DNA of 64,000 nucleotides, taken from contig CM019824.1 in assembly GCA_009763385.1 (NCBI GenBank), positions 106,348,660-106,412,659 of the forward strand, read 5' to 3'. The stretch is from Coix lacryma-jobi var. lacryma-jobi. Lineage: Eukaryota > Streptophyta > Magnoliopsida > Poales > Poaceae. Below the pieces are notes generated by a model. The model ran no database searches. It was given only the letters and a program-made list of their open reading frames with translations, and was not told the origin of the DNA. This document shows, in pieces, positions 35,701-44,967 of this stretch (positions are counted from its first letter, which is position 1; each line of letters starts with the position of its first letter). Position numbers and translations under genes: made by a program.

Positions 35701-35969
35701 TTGAAACCCAAGTCACACAATTGTGCCACGGATAATAAGTTGAAGTTGAGAGATTCCAGTAATAGCACATTGGAAATTCTCAAGTCATTGGATATTGCAA
35801 TCTTACCCAAACCTTTGACCTTGCCTTTCTTGTTGTCACCAAATGTGATAGCATCCGCATGATCATTGCCACTAGTGTTGATTGATTTGAACATTCTACC
35901 ATCTCCGATAATGTGTTGAGTGCACCCACTATCAAGCACCCAATGCCTTCCTCCCGCTTTATAGTTCAC
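32787..35969 (-). CDS. pol: pol polyprotein of Copia B, intact frame
   Basis: 1060 codons without stop or frameshift. Protease: VLDSGCTQHIIG, residues ~10-25. Integrase zinc region: HRRLGH...CSACQMGK, residues ~145-190. Integrase core: IVDDYTRFTW, VRSDNGSEF and PQSNGIVERKNR, residues ~225-330. RT: YQMDVKSAFLNGF and LQIYVDDIIFG, residues ~590-800. RNase H: YSDSDYAG and AEAEYISAG, residues ~915-985. It ends in the conserved DQLADIFSKPLD block. It lies in the same frame as gag, separated by TGA (35982-35984) and TAG (35970-35972). There is no ATG at the very start (GTG at 35967-35969), so expression probably depends on readthrough or processing of a fused product. All catalytic residues I can recognise are present. 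Confidence 0.93.
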   Translation of the reverse strand: MNYKAGGRHWVLDSGCTQHIIGDGRMFKSINTSGNDHADAITFGDNKKGKVKGLGKIAISNDLRISNVLLLESLNFNLLSVAQLCDLGFKCIFGVDDVEIVSVDGSDLVFKGFRYENLYLVDFDASEAQLTTCLFTKSSMGWLWHRRLGHVGMKQLKRLVKHDMVRGLKDVHFEKDKLCSACQMGKQVGNTHPNKGIMSTTYALELLHMDLFGPTTCACIGGNKYGFMIVDDYTRFTWVFFLVDKSEVFGIFKTFVKRSQNEFDRRIKKVRSDNGSEFRNTRVDEKCDEFGIKHQFSAKYTPQSNGIVERKNRTLIDMSRSMLSEYNVSDSFWAEAINTACYYSNRLYCHTLLKKTPYELLNDRKPNIAYFWVFGCKCYILKKGTRLGKFEKKCDEGFLLGYSTTSKAYRVWNNTSRIVEEVHDVEFDETNGSHEEQDNLDDVRGTQLVEAMKNMDIGDIRPNQVIDIEDDKDQVLSPPTMQGNDIASYSGSQDQQDASTCAQPQQMLQPTHIARDHPLEQIVGDIRRGVQTRSRLASFCEHYSFVSSFEPTKIDEALMDVDWVNAMHEELNNFTRNDVWELVDRPKNTNVIGTRWVFWNKQDEDGIVVRNKARLVAQGYTQLEGIDFGETYAPAARLEAIRILLAYACSHNIKLYQMDVKSAFLNGFINELVYVEQPPGFEDLKKPNHVYKLKKALYGLKQAPRAWYERLRDFLLAKGFKIGKVDTTLFTKKIGSDLFVLQIYVDDIIFGSTNQDFCEEFGEMMAKEFEMSMIGELSYFLGLQIKQMKKGTFVSQGKYIKDMLKKFGLDEAKAITTPMGTNGHLDSDSSGDMVDQKLYRSMIGSLLDVTASRLDVMFIVCMCARFQASPRESHLKATKRILRYLKHTPNVGLWYPKGSQFELVGYSDSDYAGCKVDRKSTSGTCQLLGRSLVSWSSKKQNSVALSTAEAEYISAGSCCAQLLWTKATFQDYGVKFGQVSLLCNNESAVKIATNPIQHSRTKHIDIRHHFIRDHQAKKDISIENVGTDDQLADIFSKPLDERRFCKLRNELNILDFSNMS

Positions 35970-35981
35970 CTACAAAAGAGA

Positions 35982-38006
35982 TCAATTCTTTTTAGGTACC
36001 CAAACCTTTTTGGGTCCTCCAAGGTTAGTCACCAAGCTCTTGGGCACCCAAATTGCCTTCTTCTTTGGGCTAACCATGGGTGCACCAATGTACTTAGCCT
36101 TCACACCATTAGTCCCCTTTGTAAGCATATAACAAGAATCAAGTCTAATAGATGAAATATGAGCATTGTTCTTGTTCTTGTTCTTGTTAAAGCAATTTTG
36201 CTCTATTTGCCCGGATTGCTTGCAATTATAGCAATACCGACCATTGCTCTTCACAAAACTAGTCTTGTGAGGAGCAAAAGTGGCTTTGCCCTTCTTGGGG
36301 CTATAGCCAAGTCCCTCCTTGTTGAGTGGACATCTTTGGCTACCCAAGCACTTAAGCAAGCGGGCATCTCCACCATAAGCATTGCCTAAAGCATGAGTGA
36401 GCTCATATACCTTATTCTTAAGGTTCTCATTTTCTACTACTAATGATGAATCACATGTAGTAGAGGTAGGAATTTTAGTTGAGCTAGATGATGATGATGC
36501 ATTTGTGGGAGCAACAATAATAGGAGCATAAAAAGATTCATCAAGAATATCACATGTTACTAATATGTTGCAAGTCTCTACAACATCCTCAACCTTACTT
36601 TGATCAAGGAGGGAGGAGTGGGCTTCCTTAAGCCTAGTGTGAGCTTGGTCAAGCTTCTCATGGGCTTCCTATAGCCTCTCATGAGTGGACTTGAGCTCAT
36701 CAAAGGATTGCTCAAGAGCCTTGTTGGTCTTGCGCAATTCTTTGCACTCCTTCCTCTTAGTCTCAATGTAAGAGTGAGCATCTTGTAGCATGCTCATGAG
36801 GTCCTCTTTTGAGTACTCCTCATCATCATCACTATCACTCTCATCGGATGATACCTTAGTGGCCTTAGCCATGAAGCATGTCGATGGAGTGTTGAAGATA
36901 GAAGGCTTGCTTGAGATAGCAAGACTAGCCATAGCCTTCTTCTTGGTGGTCTTCCTCTCATCATCACTAGAATCATCATCATCGCTTGAGGAAGCATCAC
37001 TATCCCATGTTACAACATAGGAACCACCCTTCTTCTTTTCCTTCTTCTTCTCTTTCTTTTCTTTCTTGTCCTTCTTCTTGCTCTTCTTGCAGTCATCATC
37101 ATCTTCATCACTAGAAATTGGACAATCCGCAATGAAGTGATCTTTGCTCTTGCATCTATAGCATCTCTTGGTTGTGCATTTGGTTGCATCTCTTCTTTTT
37201 CTTGCTCCATAGCCCTTCTTCTTCATGAACTTGCCAAATCTCTTGACAAATAGAGCCATCTCTTCATCATCCATTTCACTCAAGCTTGTGTTTGCTTCAT
37301 CATCACTTCCCTCCTTCTTTGCTTTGCCCTTGCTCTTGCTCTTGGAGGATGAAGCCTTGAATGCCATGATCTTCTTCTTCTTTTCTTCTTCTTGGGCTCC
37401 CCCATTCCGTTCCACACGGTATGTGTCCTGAGTGACAACATCACCTAGTACTTGGTTTGGGGTTACCGTTTCCAATCCTTCCCTTACTAGGATTGTCACC
37501 AAAGTATCAAACCTTGGTGGTAAGCATCTCAAGAACTTGTGAGAAAAGTCCTTGTCCGCCACCTTCTCTCCCAAGGCCTTCAAGTCATTGATAATGACTT
37601 GCAACCGGTGAAACATCTCCGGTATGCTTTCATCATCTTGCATTTTGAACATGGCAAGCTTGTCCTTGAGAATGTATAGCTTGGCACCCTTGACCGCCTT
37701 GGTGCCTTCATATGTTTCCTCCAATCTTTCCCATATCTCACTTGCTCTTTCAAGATCCTTGATTTGCTCAAACACTTTTGTGTCAAATGCTTCATAGAAC
37801 AAGTTGATTGCCACATCATTCCATTGAAGCTTCACTTCTTCTCTTGGAGTGGGACTTGCGGTGTCAATTACCGCAAAATCATGCTCAATTACTTCCCAAA
37901 TCTTTCTATTCATTCCTCTTGTGAATGCACACATATTCCTCTTCCAACAATCAAAGTTGGTGCCGTCAAAATGTGGTGGCTTCCCCATATAGTTGATTTG
38001 AGCCAT
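35982..38006 (-). pseudogene. gag: gag of Copia B with one internal stop
   Basis: ATG at 38004-38006 (MAQINYMGKPPHFDG). The copia gag domain spans residues ~1-210 (WKRNMCAF, IWERLEETYEGT, FHRLQVIINDLKALGE). It is followed by a Lys-rich region, first CCHC knuckle CYRCKSKDHFIADC, poly-Lys and Asp/Ser-rich stretches and a coiled coil near residues 400-480. TAG at 36669-36671 interrupts the coiled coil after 445 codons; the frame then continues to 35982. The second knuckle reads CYNCKQSGQIEQNC, with Gln where the zinc-binding His is expected. The double knuckle and coiled coil are Sirevirus features. Apart from the single TAG the frame is whole, so loss of function may be recent. Confidence 0.88.
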
Positions 38007-38050
38007 TTTAACACTGGAGGATGTTAAGCCTCAAACAAACAGTGACCACA

Positions 38051-38062
38051 GCTCCGATACCA
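38051..38062 (-). promoter_or_regulatory. Primer-binding site of Copia B
   Basis: The minus strand reads TGGTATCGGAGC, two bases from the LTR end. It differs by one base from the initiator tRNA-Met complement used by A and C (TGGTATCAGAGC) and equals that of F. Confidence 0.82.
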
Positions 38063-38064
38063 CT

Positions 38065-41000
38065 TGAAAGGTCCAAATTGGCTAGAGGGGGGGTGAATAG
38101 CCTAATTAAAAATCTACAAAATTACTTAGGCAAACACTATTAGTGTAACAAATGGCGAAGCTTTTTGCACTAGCCTAATAGTGTGTTGCAAGCCACCTAT
38201 CCAACAATTCTACCTAATATTTCTATGTCACACAATCAACTAGAGCTAATAACAAATGCAGAATAAGATAATCTAGCTCTAGCATAAGTATGATATATAA
38301 ATAATGTGTATGAAACAAGTGTGTGCATAGGATATACTAAGCAAGCTAAACACAACTAACTAAACAAGATATATGACAAGAGATAGTATCTACACAAAGG
38401 AATAACTCAAAGTAAATGAGCTAGATAGATGTGGTTTCACCGAGCCTTCGGGTTCGTCTAGTGGAGAGCAATCACCGGTGAAACCCACTTGTGATGCCAA
38501 TCACCAAGAATGTGAATATGAAGACCAATCACCAAGATGTGGAAGCAATCACAATAAGCACACGGGACACCAAGATTTATCCTGAGGTTCACGTGCTTGC
38601 CGGCACGCTACTCCTGTTGTGTCGACCAACACTTGGTGACCCGGTGGCTAATTGGCACAATACCAAGCTCACAAAGAGCGCCACAAGAATCTACTGCTAG
38701 TAAGGTAGCTCAATGACACGAGCAATCCACTAAGGATGCCTCTTGCCGCTCCGGCGAGGTGAGGCTCCAAAACCTCTCACAATCACGATCGGTGGTGGCC
38801 AAGAACAATCACCAATGTAACACCCCTGGTGTTAAGCAACCTTAAACGCATAACTTGACATCTCATGAGCATAAGCATCATCATCATCCCATGTGCATTT
38901 TGTTTGTTAAGTGTCATTTCATGTGTTGGCATGCTATGTTATGCTTGGTGTGGTGCTTGTTTGACTTGTTTTTGGAGTGTTGGAGTCTCCTTAGTAGTTG
39001 AACCTTGTTGAGAAGTCAGTTTGAAGCTAGGGTTGTGTTGGTCTTTTTGGCTAACCAAGTCATTAACCCTAATTGCCTTAGTAGAGCCCTAGGAGTCCTT
39101 TTGTTTGACTAACTAAGACCTCCTTGATAAAAGCTTTGAATGGCTGTGGGCCCTTAACCAAAAGTGTGTAGAATTTAGAGTAGAACAAAAAGTGTTTAAG
39201 GGCCAACTCATGAAAATGAGTTTAACAAGGTGTTTTAGGACCCACAAGGCAGAAATGGGGGAGTTTAGACTTAGAAAATTCTTCTAAGTCCTAACTGACC
39301 AAAACAGTTTCGCCTGGTGATCTTTGGAGCTTTTTTCGAGAGCAATCCAGGCCGAACCAAAGCTCGATCTTGTAACCAAAGTTGTAGTCGGCATGTAGCT
39401 CTACTCAATGGAACAAGTGGCTTAGCGTTTCATCGAGTAGATTAAGAGTTAATCGCATCGAAAGTTCGGCCGTCAGTCAGCCATCAGTGACTGAATCGGC
39501 CGATTCAGTTTGAATCGGGTCGTGCCGTGCCGACCGCGCTAGAAGCCGTTCGCCGCGTGGCGCGAGCTGGCTGGGGAGGCAACGCCCGCGCGCGGCGTGG
39601 CGAGCATAAGCTGCCCGCTCGCCCCGCTGCCAGCTCGCCCCGCTGCCCGAGCCGCGCCGCTCCTCCCTCCTTTCTGTCCCTCTCTCGCTCTCGCTCTCTG
39701 TTTCGCCGGCGTCCGAACGGAAAAGGGGAGAAGTAGGGCGCCGCCGCCGTTCATCGCCGTCCCGCCACAGCACCGTCAATCCAACCACCCAGCCAACCTC
39801 GCCTTCACCTCCCGCATCGCCTGCTCTAGCCAGCGCTCGCCAAAACCGCCTAGGTAGGTCACGGGGTGAGTTCCCGCCATGGCCGCCATGACCGCCGAGC
39901 TCGGTCCGCCGTGGTCGGCTCTCCCTCCGTGCAAATCTTTCCATTTTAGCTCGTGTTCAGGGGTCAGTGAGGCTCGAGGGTGAGATAGGGGGTGATGGTT
40001 TAGTCAATTAGGGTTTGGTGCCCGCGGTACACCGTCGTCCGCCGTGTCCGCCATGGCCGGCAGGCTCGGTCCGCCGTGGCCAACCCTCTTTTCGGGCTTG
40101 TCCGTTCGCCCTAGCTGGTGTTCACGAGTCGTCTTGGCCTGTCGGAGATGTTGGTGGTGTTGGTTTGGCCGATTAGGGTTCGGTAGTGCCGGTACGCCGC
40201 CGTCCGCCATTGCCATGGTTCGCCGGGGATGGCATGGTCGTGGTCGAGGGTGTTTAGGGTGAAAACCCTAGCTTTCAAGCCTTGCGCTAAGTTCGTGGAG
40301 GTCGGAGGAGTAGATCTCAGGGGATAATCTAGCTCGTCGTGGTCGGAGCCGGCCGGCGTAGCGAGAGTAGCGCCGCCGTGTCCACCATGGTCGCCGGCGA
40401 GCTCGATTCGAGCATGCGCCGGGCTAGATAGTGGTACCGCCGGGAGCGCAAGAAGGAGGGGAGCAAGGTGGTGGTGTCGGTTTCGCCGGAGAGGTCGTCG
40501 CCGGCGAGCTTCGCCGCGGTCAAACTCTCCCCTACTCTGGAGGGGATGAACGGTGGGGTCATGTTGACCCGGGGCCCCGCAGGTCAGTGGCTTGGGTCCC
40601 GGTTGTCAGTGGCCCGGGTGCAAGTAGTTGGGTACGCGTAGCAGTTTAGGTTAAGGAGTTTTTTCAGGGTTTTGTTTAAATAGTTTTCAGAATGTTTGAT
40701 TAACTTGTTTAATTCATATCTTGCATTCTGTAAATGCTAAAAAAGGGAAACAAGTTTTGTTAAGTTTGTTGTGATGAGTTCTATGCATGAAAAATGTAAT
40801 ATATCCGGTTTGTGATAAATTTCTGTGTAGTTATATTTAATTCTTGTTTTGACTGAAATCTTGTTAAATGCATAGTAATCTGTATATGGCTCAGAAAAAT
40901 GTGATTCTTATTTTGTTAGGTTTGTGTTGATGAATAGTTTCAGGGAAAAATAATATAGGGTGTTGTTCTATGGAATATTTTGCCAGTAGTAATTGAAGTG

Positions 41001-44000
41001 GTTAAATGCTGTTTTCTTGTTTATTTTGTAGTAATTAAAATATGAGGAGGTTGAACATGAGAATTTTTATACACTACTCTTGTGCTAAGAAGTTCAGTAA
41101 AAAAATTAGAAATCTGTTGTTTGACACTTTTTGCTAGGGTGTGTAGTTCAAAGCACCTTTTCGTGTTAGAATTTGTCTTTTTCATAGAGAATGGAGTTTG
41201 AGTCCAAATGGGGTGAAATTTGGACAGGGGACTAGATTAGGTGTTGTTAACTTCCAGTAATTTTTGTAGATTTTTCTAAAGGTGTCTAGGATGGGTTGCT
41301 GTTATAAGCTTGATTAATTGGATTTATTTCAGAAGTAATTAAAGGAAGGTAAATTATTAAAGTGAGTGCTTGCTGTGGTAATTAGAATCCTAAACAGTAA
41401 ATTAGGAGAGCTAGTTGGTTGAATGATTAGTTAAGGTCTTTTGTGATCACTGGGTGATGTTGACTACCTTGTTAAAGAGAACGGAGTAGATGACATGTGC
41501 TTATCTTCTGAATTGTCTTGTTCTATGTTGCATCCCCATGCATTCCATGTGCATTCATATTACTTATGCGTGTTATGCATCATCCAGGATCGGTAGTGGA
41601 GACCTAGAACCCAACACCGGAGGAGCTGTACCCGGAGGAGACTCAGGACCAGAGGACCGAAGAAGAAGGCGTCGAGGACCTGCCTAAGTGCCTCGACCAC
41701 CGTCCCTCCGACTTTGAGCGAGGCAAGCCCCGAAGCATCCCACTCCTACGGTTTGCAAATGCATTTACGAAATTAATCTGATTTGTTTGTTGCATTAGGT
41801 TATAGGAGTTGAGTGATACCGCTGATGCATTACTACTTATCCTTGTCCACCTACAATTATTATCTTGATATCCCTGTTAAGTCTAGGCTCGTTTCTGCTT
41901 AGCCTGCTTAGACCGGTAAAAGTCGGGTAATTTCCTGTCTCCCGCATATAGGTGGATACTGATCATGACTAGCCTCGTGCTATCATGGAGATAACCATGT
42001 GATAATTAATTTGAGACCGGGCGGGATGTAGGAGCAGCAGGACATGGGTTCTGTGTGCTAGTAGTCTCCCGTCTGTGTCGATTAGGACCCGACGAAGGCA
42101 CACCTCAGTCATTTTGAACGCGTCAATCACTTAACGGAGTAGGTCGGAGTACCTCCCGTGAAGCCGAGTAGTGCTATTCGAGCCGGTGATGGAGATGTTG
42201 ACGCCTAACACCTAGGGCCTTATATGTACCGTGGGCAACTATTCTGAGCAACTTGGCATGGTCCGTGGATAGGCGGGGCCTGACTGACCTGGCATGACCG
42301 TGGGTAGTTATAGCTTGAGCGACCTGGCATTGAGATAACCCCCGGTGTAGAAGGGCCCATGACCGTCCCGCGCGTTGTGTTCTCGAATTTCCTGAAGTAG
42401 TCGCCGACGGCTGCCTGGCAAGGTGTGATCGGGCGAGTGTGCGACATTTTTATCCCCAGCTTGTAGGAATCGATTATAATCGTCATCGCTCCTGGTTAGT
42501 GAGTAACTTGACTGGGCATGTGTTACCATAGTAACTTATGGAACTAAAGATGGTTATGGTATTGAATCTGAAAGGCTATTGATGAGATAGTCACTCTTGC
42601 TTGATTAATTAGCCAAGTGATTGCTCTAGATCAGGTGCAAATCTAGTTAATCGGGTTGATTATATAAAATGGTCTGCTAATACTCTAATGATGTTTATTA
42701 ATAATGAAAATGCTTTTATGCAAAAGGTAAGTATAGCCAACCCCAGATACAGCCTTGCATACTCCTTGGTGTCGTTTATTTCTGGTTTATGACGGGTAAG
42801 TCTAGCTGAGTACCTTCTCGTACTCAGGGTTCTATTTCCCTTGTTGTTGCAGATGGGCAATGCTTCTTCGGCTATTGCGAGAACTGTCTGTACCCCGTCG
42901 AGGGTGGTGACTAGACCATGGGCATGGTCAACTCTTATCCTTCCCTGATGCTTTTGTGGACTGATCAGGCATTGGCACCGTATTGTGAACTAAGAACTTA
43001 TGTTTAAAACTATGTTGCTTCCGCTTTCGAAATTTGAACTATGGTTGTAATAACTGTCGAACTCTGATGTATTTGATTTATGTGTGAACTGAATGTACCT
43101 CGTGGACATGTACGCTAATTTATTACGATCTTGGCTAAACTTGAATGATTTGAAATCCTTTGAGGTTTCCGGACTACCGGGTTTGTACGAGCTTAAGTAT
43201 CTGAAATCTCTGTGAAAGCGGGGATTCGATGCTTAATCCGGTATAAATTGGTCGGTTCTGTCACAGCCAATCTTGCCAATCAACCACCTCGACACCTCCA
43301 AGCCGTCTAGGCACCGGCAAATGCCAAGAGTAAGAAGAAAACTCAATGCCGATGCGAAGAACTAGTGCCACTAGATTGAATTCTTTTCAAATCATGCACT
43401 AGATCACTCAATCTCACTTGGTTTGATCAAATCAACTTGGGAGATGAGTTGGGAGGCTTGCCAAAGCTCACTAGAATGCTTAGGAATCAAAATGTGCAAG
43501 AGAGAAACCTAGCAAGCCGGCCAAGCCCCTTAAATAGGCCACACAAGTCGGCCTAGCCGTTGGGCTAAAAACAGGGGCATCGGACGCGCCGGTGTTGGGG
43601 CCATCGCACGCTACCCCAGCGCCCGATGCTCTGATGAGCACCACGTGTCCCCCTACTATGAAAACTGCCCGTTAGATCCCAACGGTCATATTGTTTCGCG
43701 CCACGGTTAAAGTGACATCGGACACGCCGATGCCAGGCATCGGACGCTCCGATGCCATTGCTCGATACAGCGTATTTCTGTGCCACATCGGACGCGCCAG
43801 AACACCTGCATCGGACGCTCAACCCCTGCATCTGATGACACAACAGAGAGGTTCCAGAGAGGTCCAGATCACATCAGATGCGTCCGATGGATCGGCATCG
43901 GACGCAGCCCAGCGTTCGATGCTCCCTGGAAAGCACGCTCGCGCCACGACATGACCATCGGACTCTGCAACAGTGTTTTGCCAGCGTCTGTTGCCAGCGT

Positions 44001-44614
44001 CCGATGCTTCTTCAACAAATGTCAGTGGTTAGGGTTTGCCACCGGACGCTCGGCCCAGCGTCCGATGCTGCCGCCAGCAGCGTCCGATGCCCCTAACATA
44101 ACATCTTTTACTTTCTAACTTCTACCCTTGCTCCCATGCGCCAACACCAAAGTGTTAGAACACTTGTGTACGTGTGTTAGCATTTTGCAAAGCATTTTCC
44201 AAGAGTTTAGTTAGTCACTCACTAGGTCTATAGCATTGATATGTTAGAGAACACCTAGTGTCACTTGAACACCGCATCAACCGTGAATAATCTCCTCTTA
44301 ATAGTACGGCTATGTATCCTCATTGTGATCACACTCGCTAAGTGTCTTGATCACCAAAACAAAGAGCCCTGTAGGTTATACCTTTGCCTTCGAGCCTCTT
44401 TGCTCATCTCTTCCCTTCTTCTCACATTTCACCAATGGTAGAGCACTTGATCTCTTGAATGCTTGTGGCCATCACCATCCTCCATGGTTGCCACCTTGCT
44501 AGCTCCACCACTTGGCTTGGTCACAATCCTTTCTTATAAGCTACACACATGTTTAGCAATAGGATTAGACCAAATAGGTTTCATCAATTAACCAAAACTA
44601 ACCAAGGGCTTTCA
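38065..44614 (-). repeat. 5' LTR of Copia B, split by solo LTR E
   Basis: LTR sequence at 38065-38815 and 43266-44614 is collinear with 29615-31724. The palindromic CATCGGACGC cluster recurs at about 43576-44092. The promoter part is separated from the PBS by 4.45 kb of E. Confidence 0.88.
38816..43265 (+). mobile_element. Solo LTR E (Ty3/gypsy, C-like family)
   Basis: The 4450-bp insertion starts TGTAACACCCCTGGTG and ends GTTCTGTCACA, so it has TG...CA ends closely resembling C's LTR ends. Flanks are ACCAA and GCCAA; the undisturbed LTR at 30386-30397 shows ACCAA, giving a 5-bp duplication with one change. There is no PBS, gag, pol or second LTR inside. Structure mirrors C's LTR, with a GC-rich block at about 39470-40640. 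Open frames in that block have no recognisable protein similarity. Origin by LTR-LTR recombination is inferred. Confidence 0.75.
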
Positions 44615-44619
44615 GAGCT

Positions 44620-44669
44620 CCCATTCACCCCCCCTCTGGTCGCCTTGCTATTGCATTCTCGGTCCTTCA
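44620..44669 (+). repeat. 3' LTR of Copia A, final piece
   Basis: The last 50 bp of A's LTR after B, ending GGTCCTTCA exactly like the 5' LTR end at 20155 and solo LTR H at 55913. CGGAC (44670-44674) next to it should be the right copy of A's target duplication. Confidence 0.85.
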
Positions 44670-44918
44670 CGGACTTTGCAGTGTTGGTCCGTGGCTTTGA
44701 CACTTGGTTTCGGTTGTTCTCCGGTGGTTCCGCTGTACCTCTAGGACATCTCCTAGGATTTCCACCTATTCGTAGGTCATGAACTCACCGGTTGTTTTGA
44801 GTCTTCGCTTTTGGGGTGATTTTCTGGGACAAGGGCTATCTATTTCACCAGTTGAAATTTGAGGCTCCCATTCACCCCGCTCTGGTCGCCAATCCGGTCC
44901 TTCAATTGGTATCGGAGC
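44670..44918 (+). repeat. 3' end of F 5' LTR and its primer-binding site
   Basis: LTR tail to 44904 (ends CGGTCCTTCA like A), then TGGTATCGGAGC at 44907-44918, an initiator tRNA-Met type PBS with one mismatch. The rest of the LTR is upstream of A, outside the window. Confidence 0.8.
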
Positions 44919-44967
44919 CGGTTAAGGATCTTCTCTACCTTAATCGGTTTCGGATCCTAAGGGCGAC

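Larger units (their letters stand above)
29615..44614 (-). mobile_element. Copia B: Sirevirus-type element in A's 3' LTR, reverse orientation
   Basis: The two LTRs are 29615-31724 and 38065-44614 (the latter enlarged by solo LTR E). They carry a perfect GAGCT target duplication at 29610-29614 and 44615-44619. On the minus strand the order is LTR, PBS TGGTATCGGAGC (38051-38062), gag, pol, ~1 kb non-coding, polypurine tract and LTR. LTR copies look nearly identical by eye, apart from a 14-bp duplication near 29965. Pol is fully open. It is the best-preserved copia element here, but its 5' LTR is split and gag has a stop. Confidence 0.93.
1..44669 (+). mobile_element. Copia A: Sirevirus-type LTR retrotransposon, heavily nested into
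   Basis: This is a plus-strand Ty1/copia element whose first ~850 bp lie upstream of the window: base 1 corresponds to 28421 in its 3' LTR. The 5' LTR pieces are 1-926, 7370-7548 and 20150-20155. The internal region is 20156-27567, and the 3' LTR pieces are 27568-29614 and 44620-44669. Elements D and C interrupt the 5' LTR, and B (with E inside it) interrupts the 3' LTR. Sirevirus affiliation rests on the long gag with two zinc knuckles and a coiled coil, the long non-coding stretch after pol, and several polypurine-like tracts. The element is itself inserted in the 5' LTR of Copia F, with sequence CGGAC at its right flank. The left target-site copy is outside the window. Confidence 0.9.

Noticed and set aside
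39477..39944. Arg/Gly-rich frames on both strands of the GC-rich block of solo LTR E
   Set aside because: Low-complexity frames on both strands are expected in GC-rich DNA; no homology is recognised.
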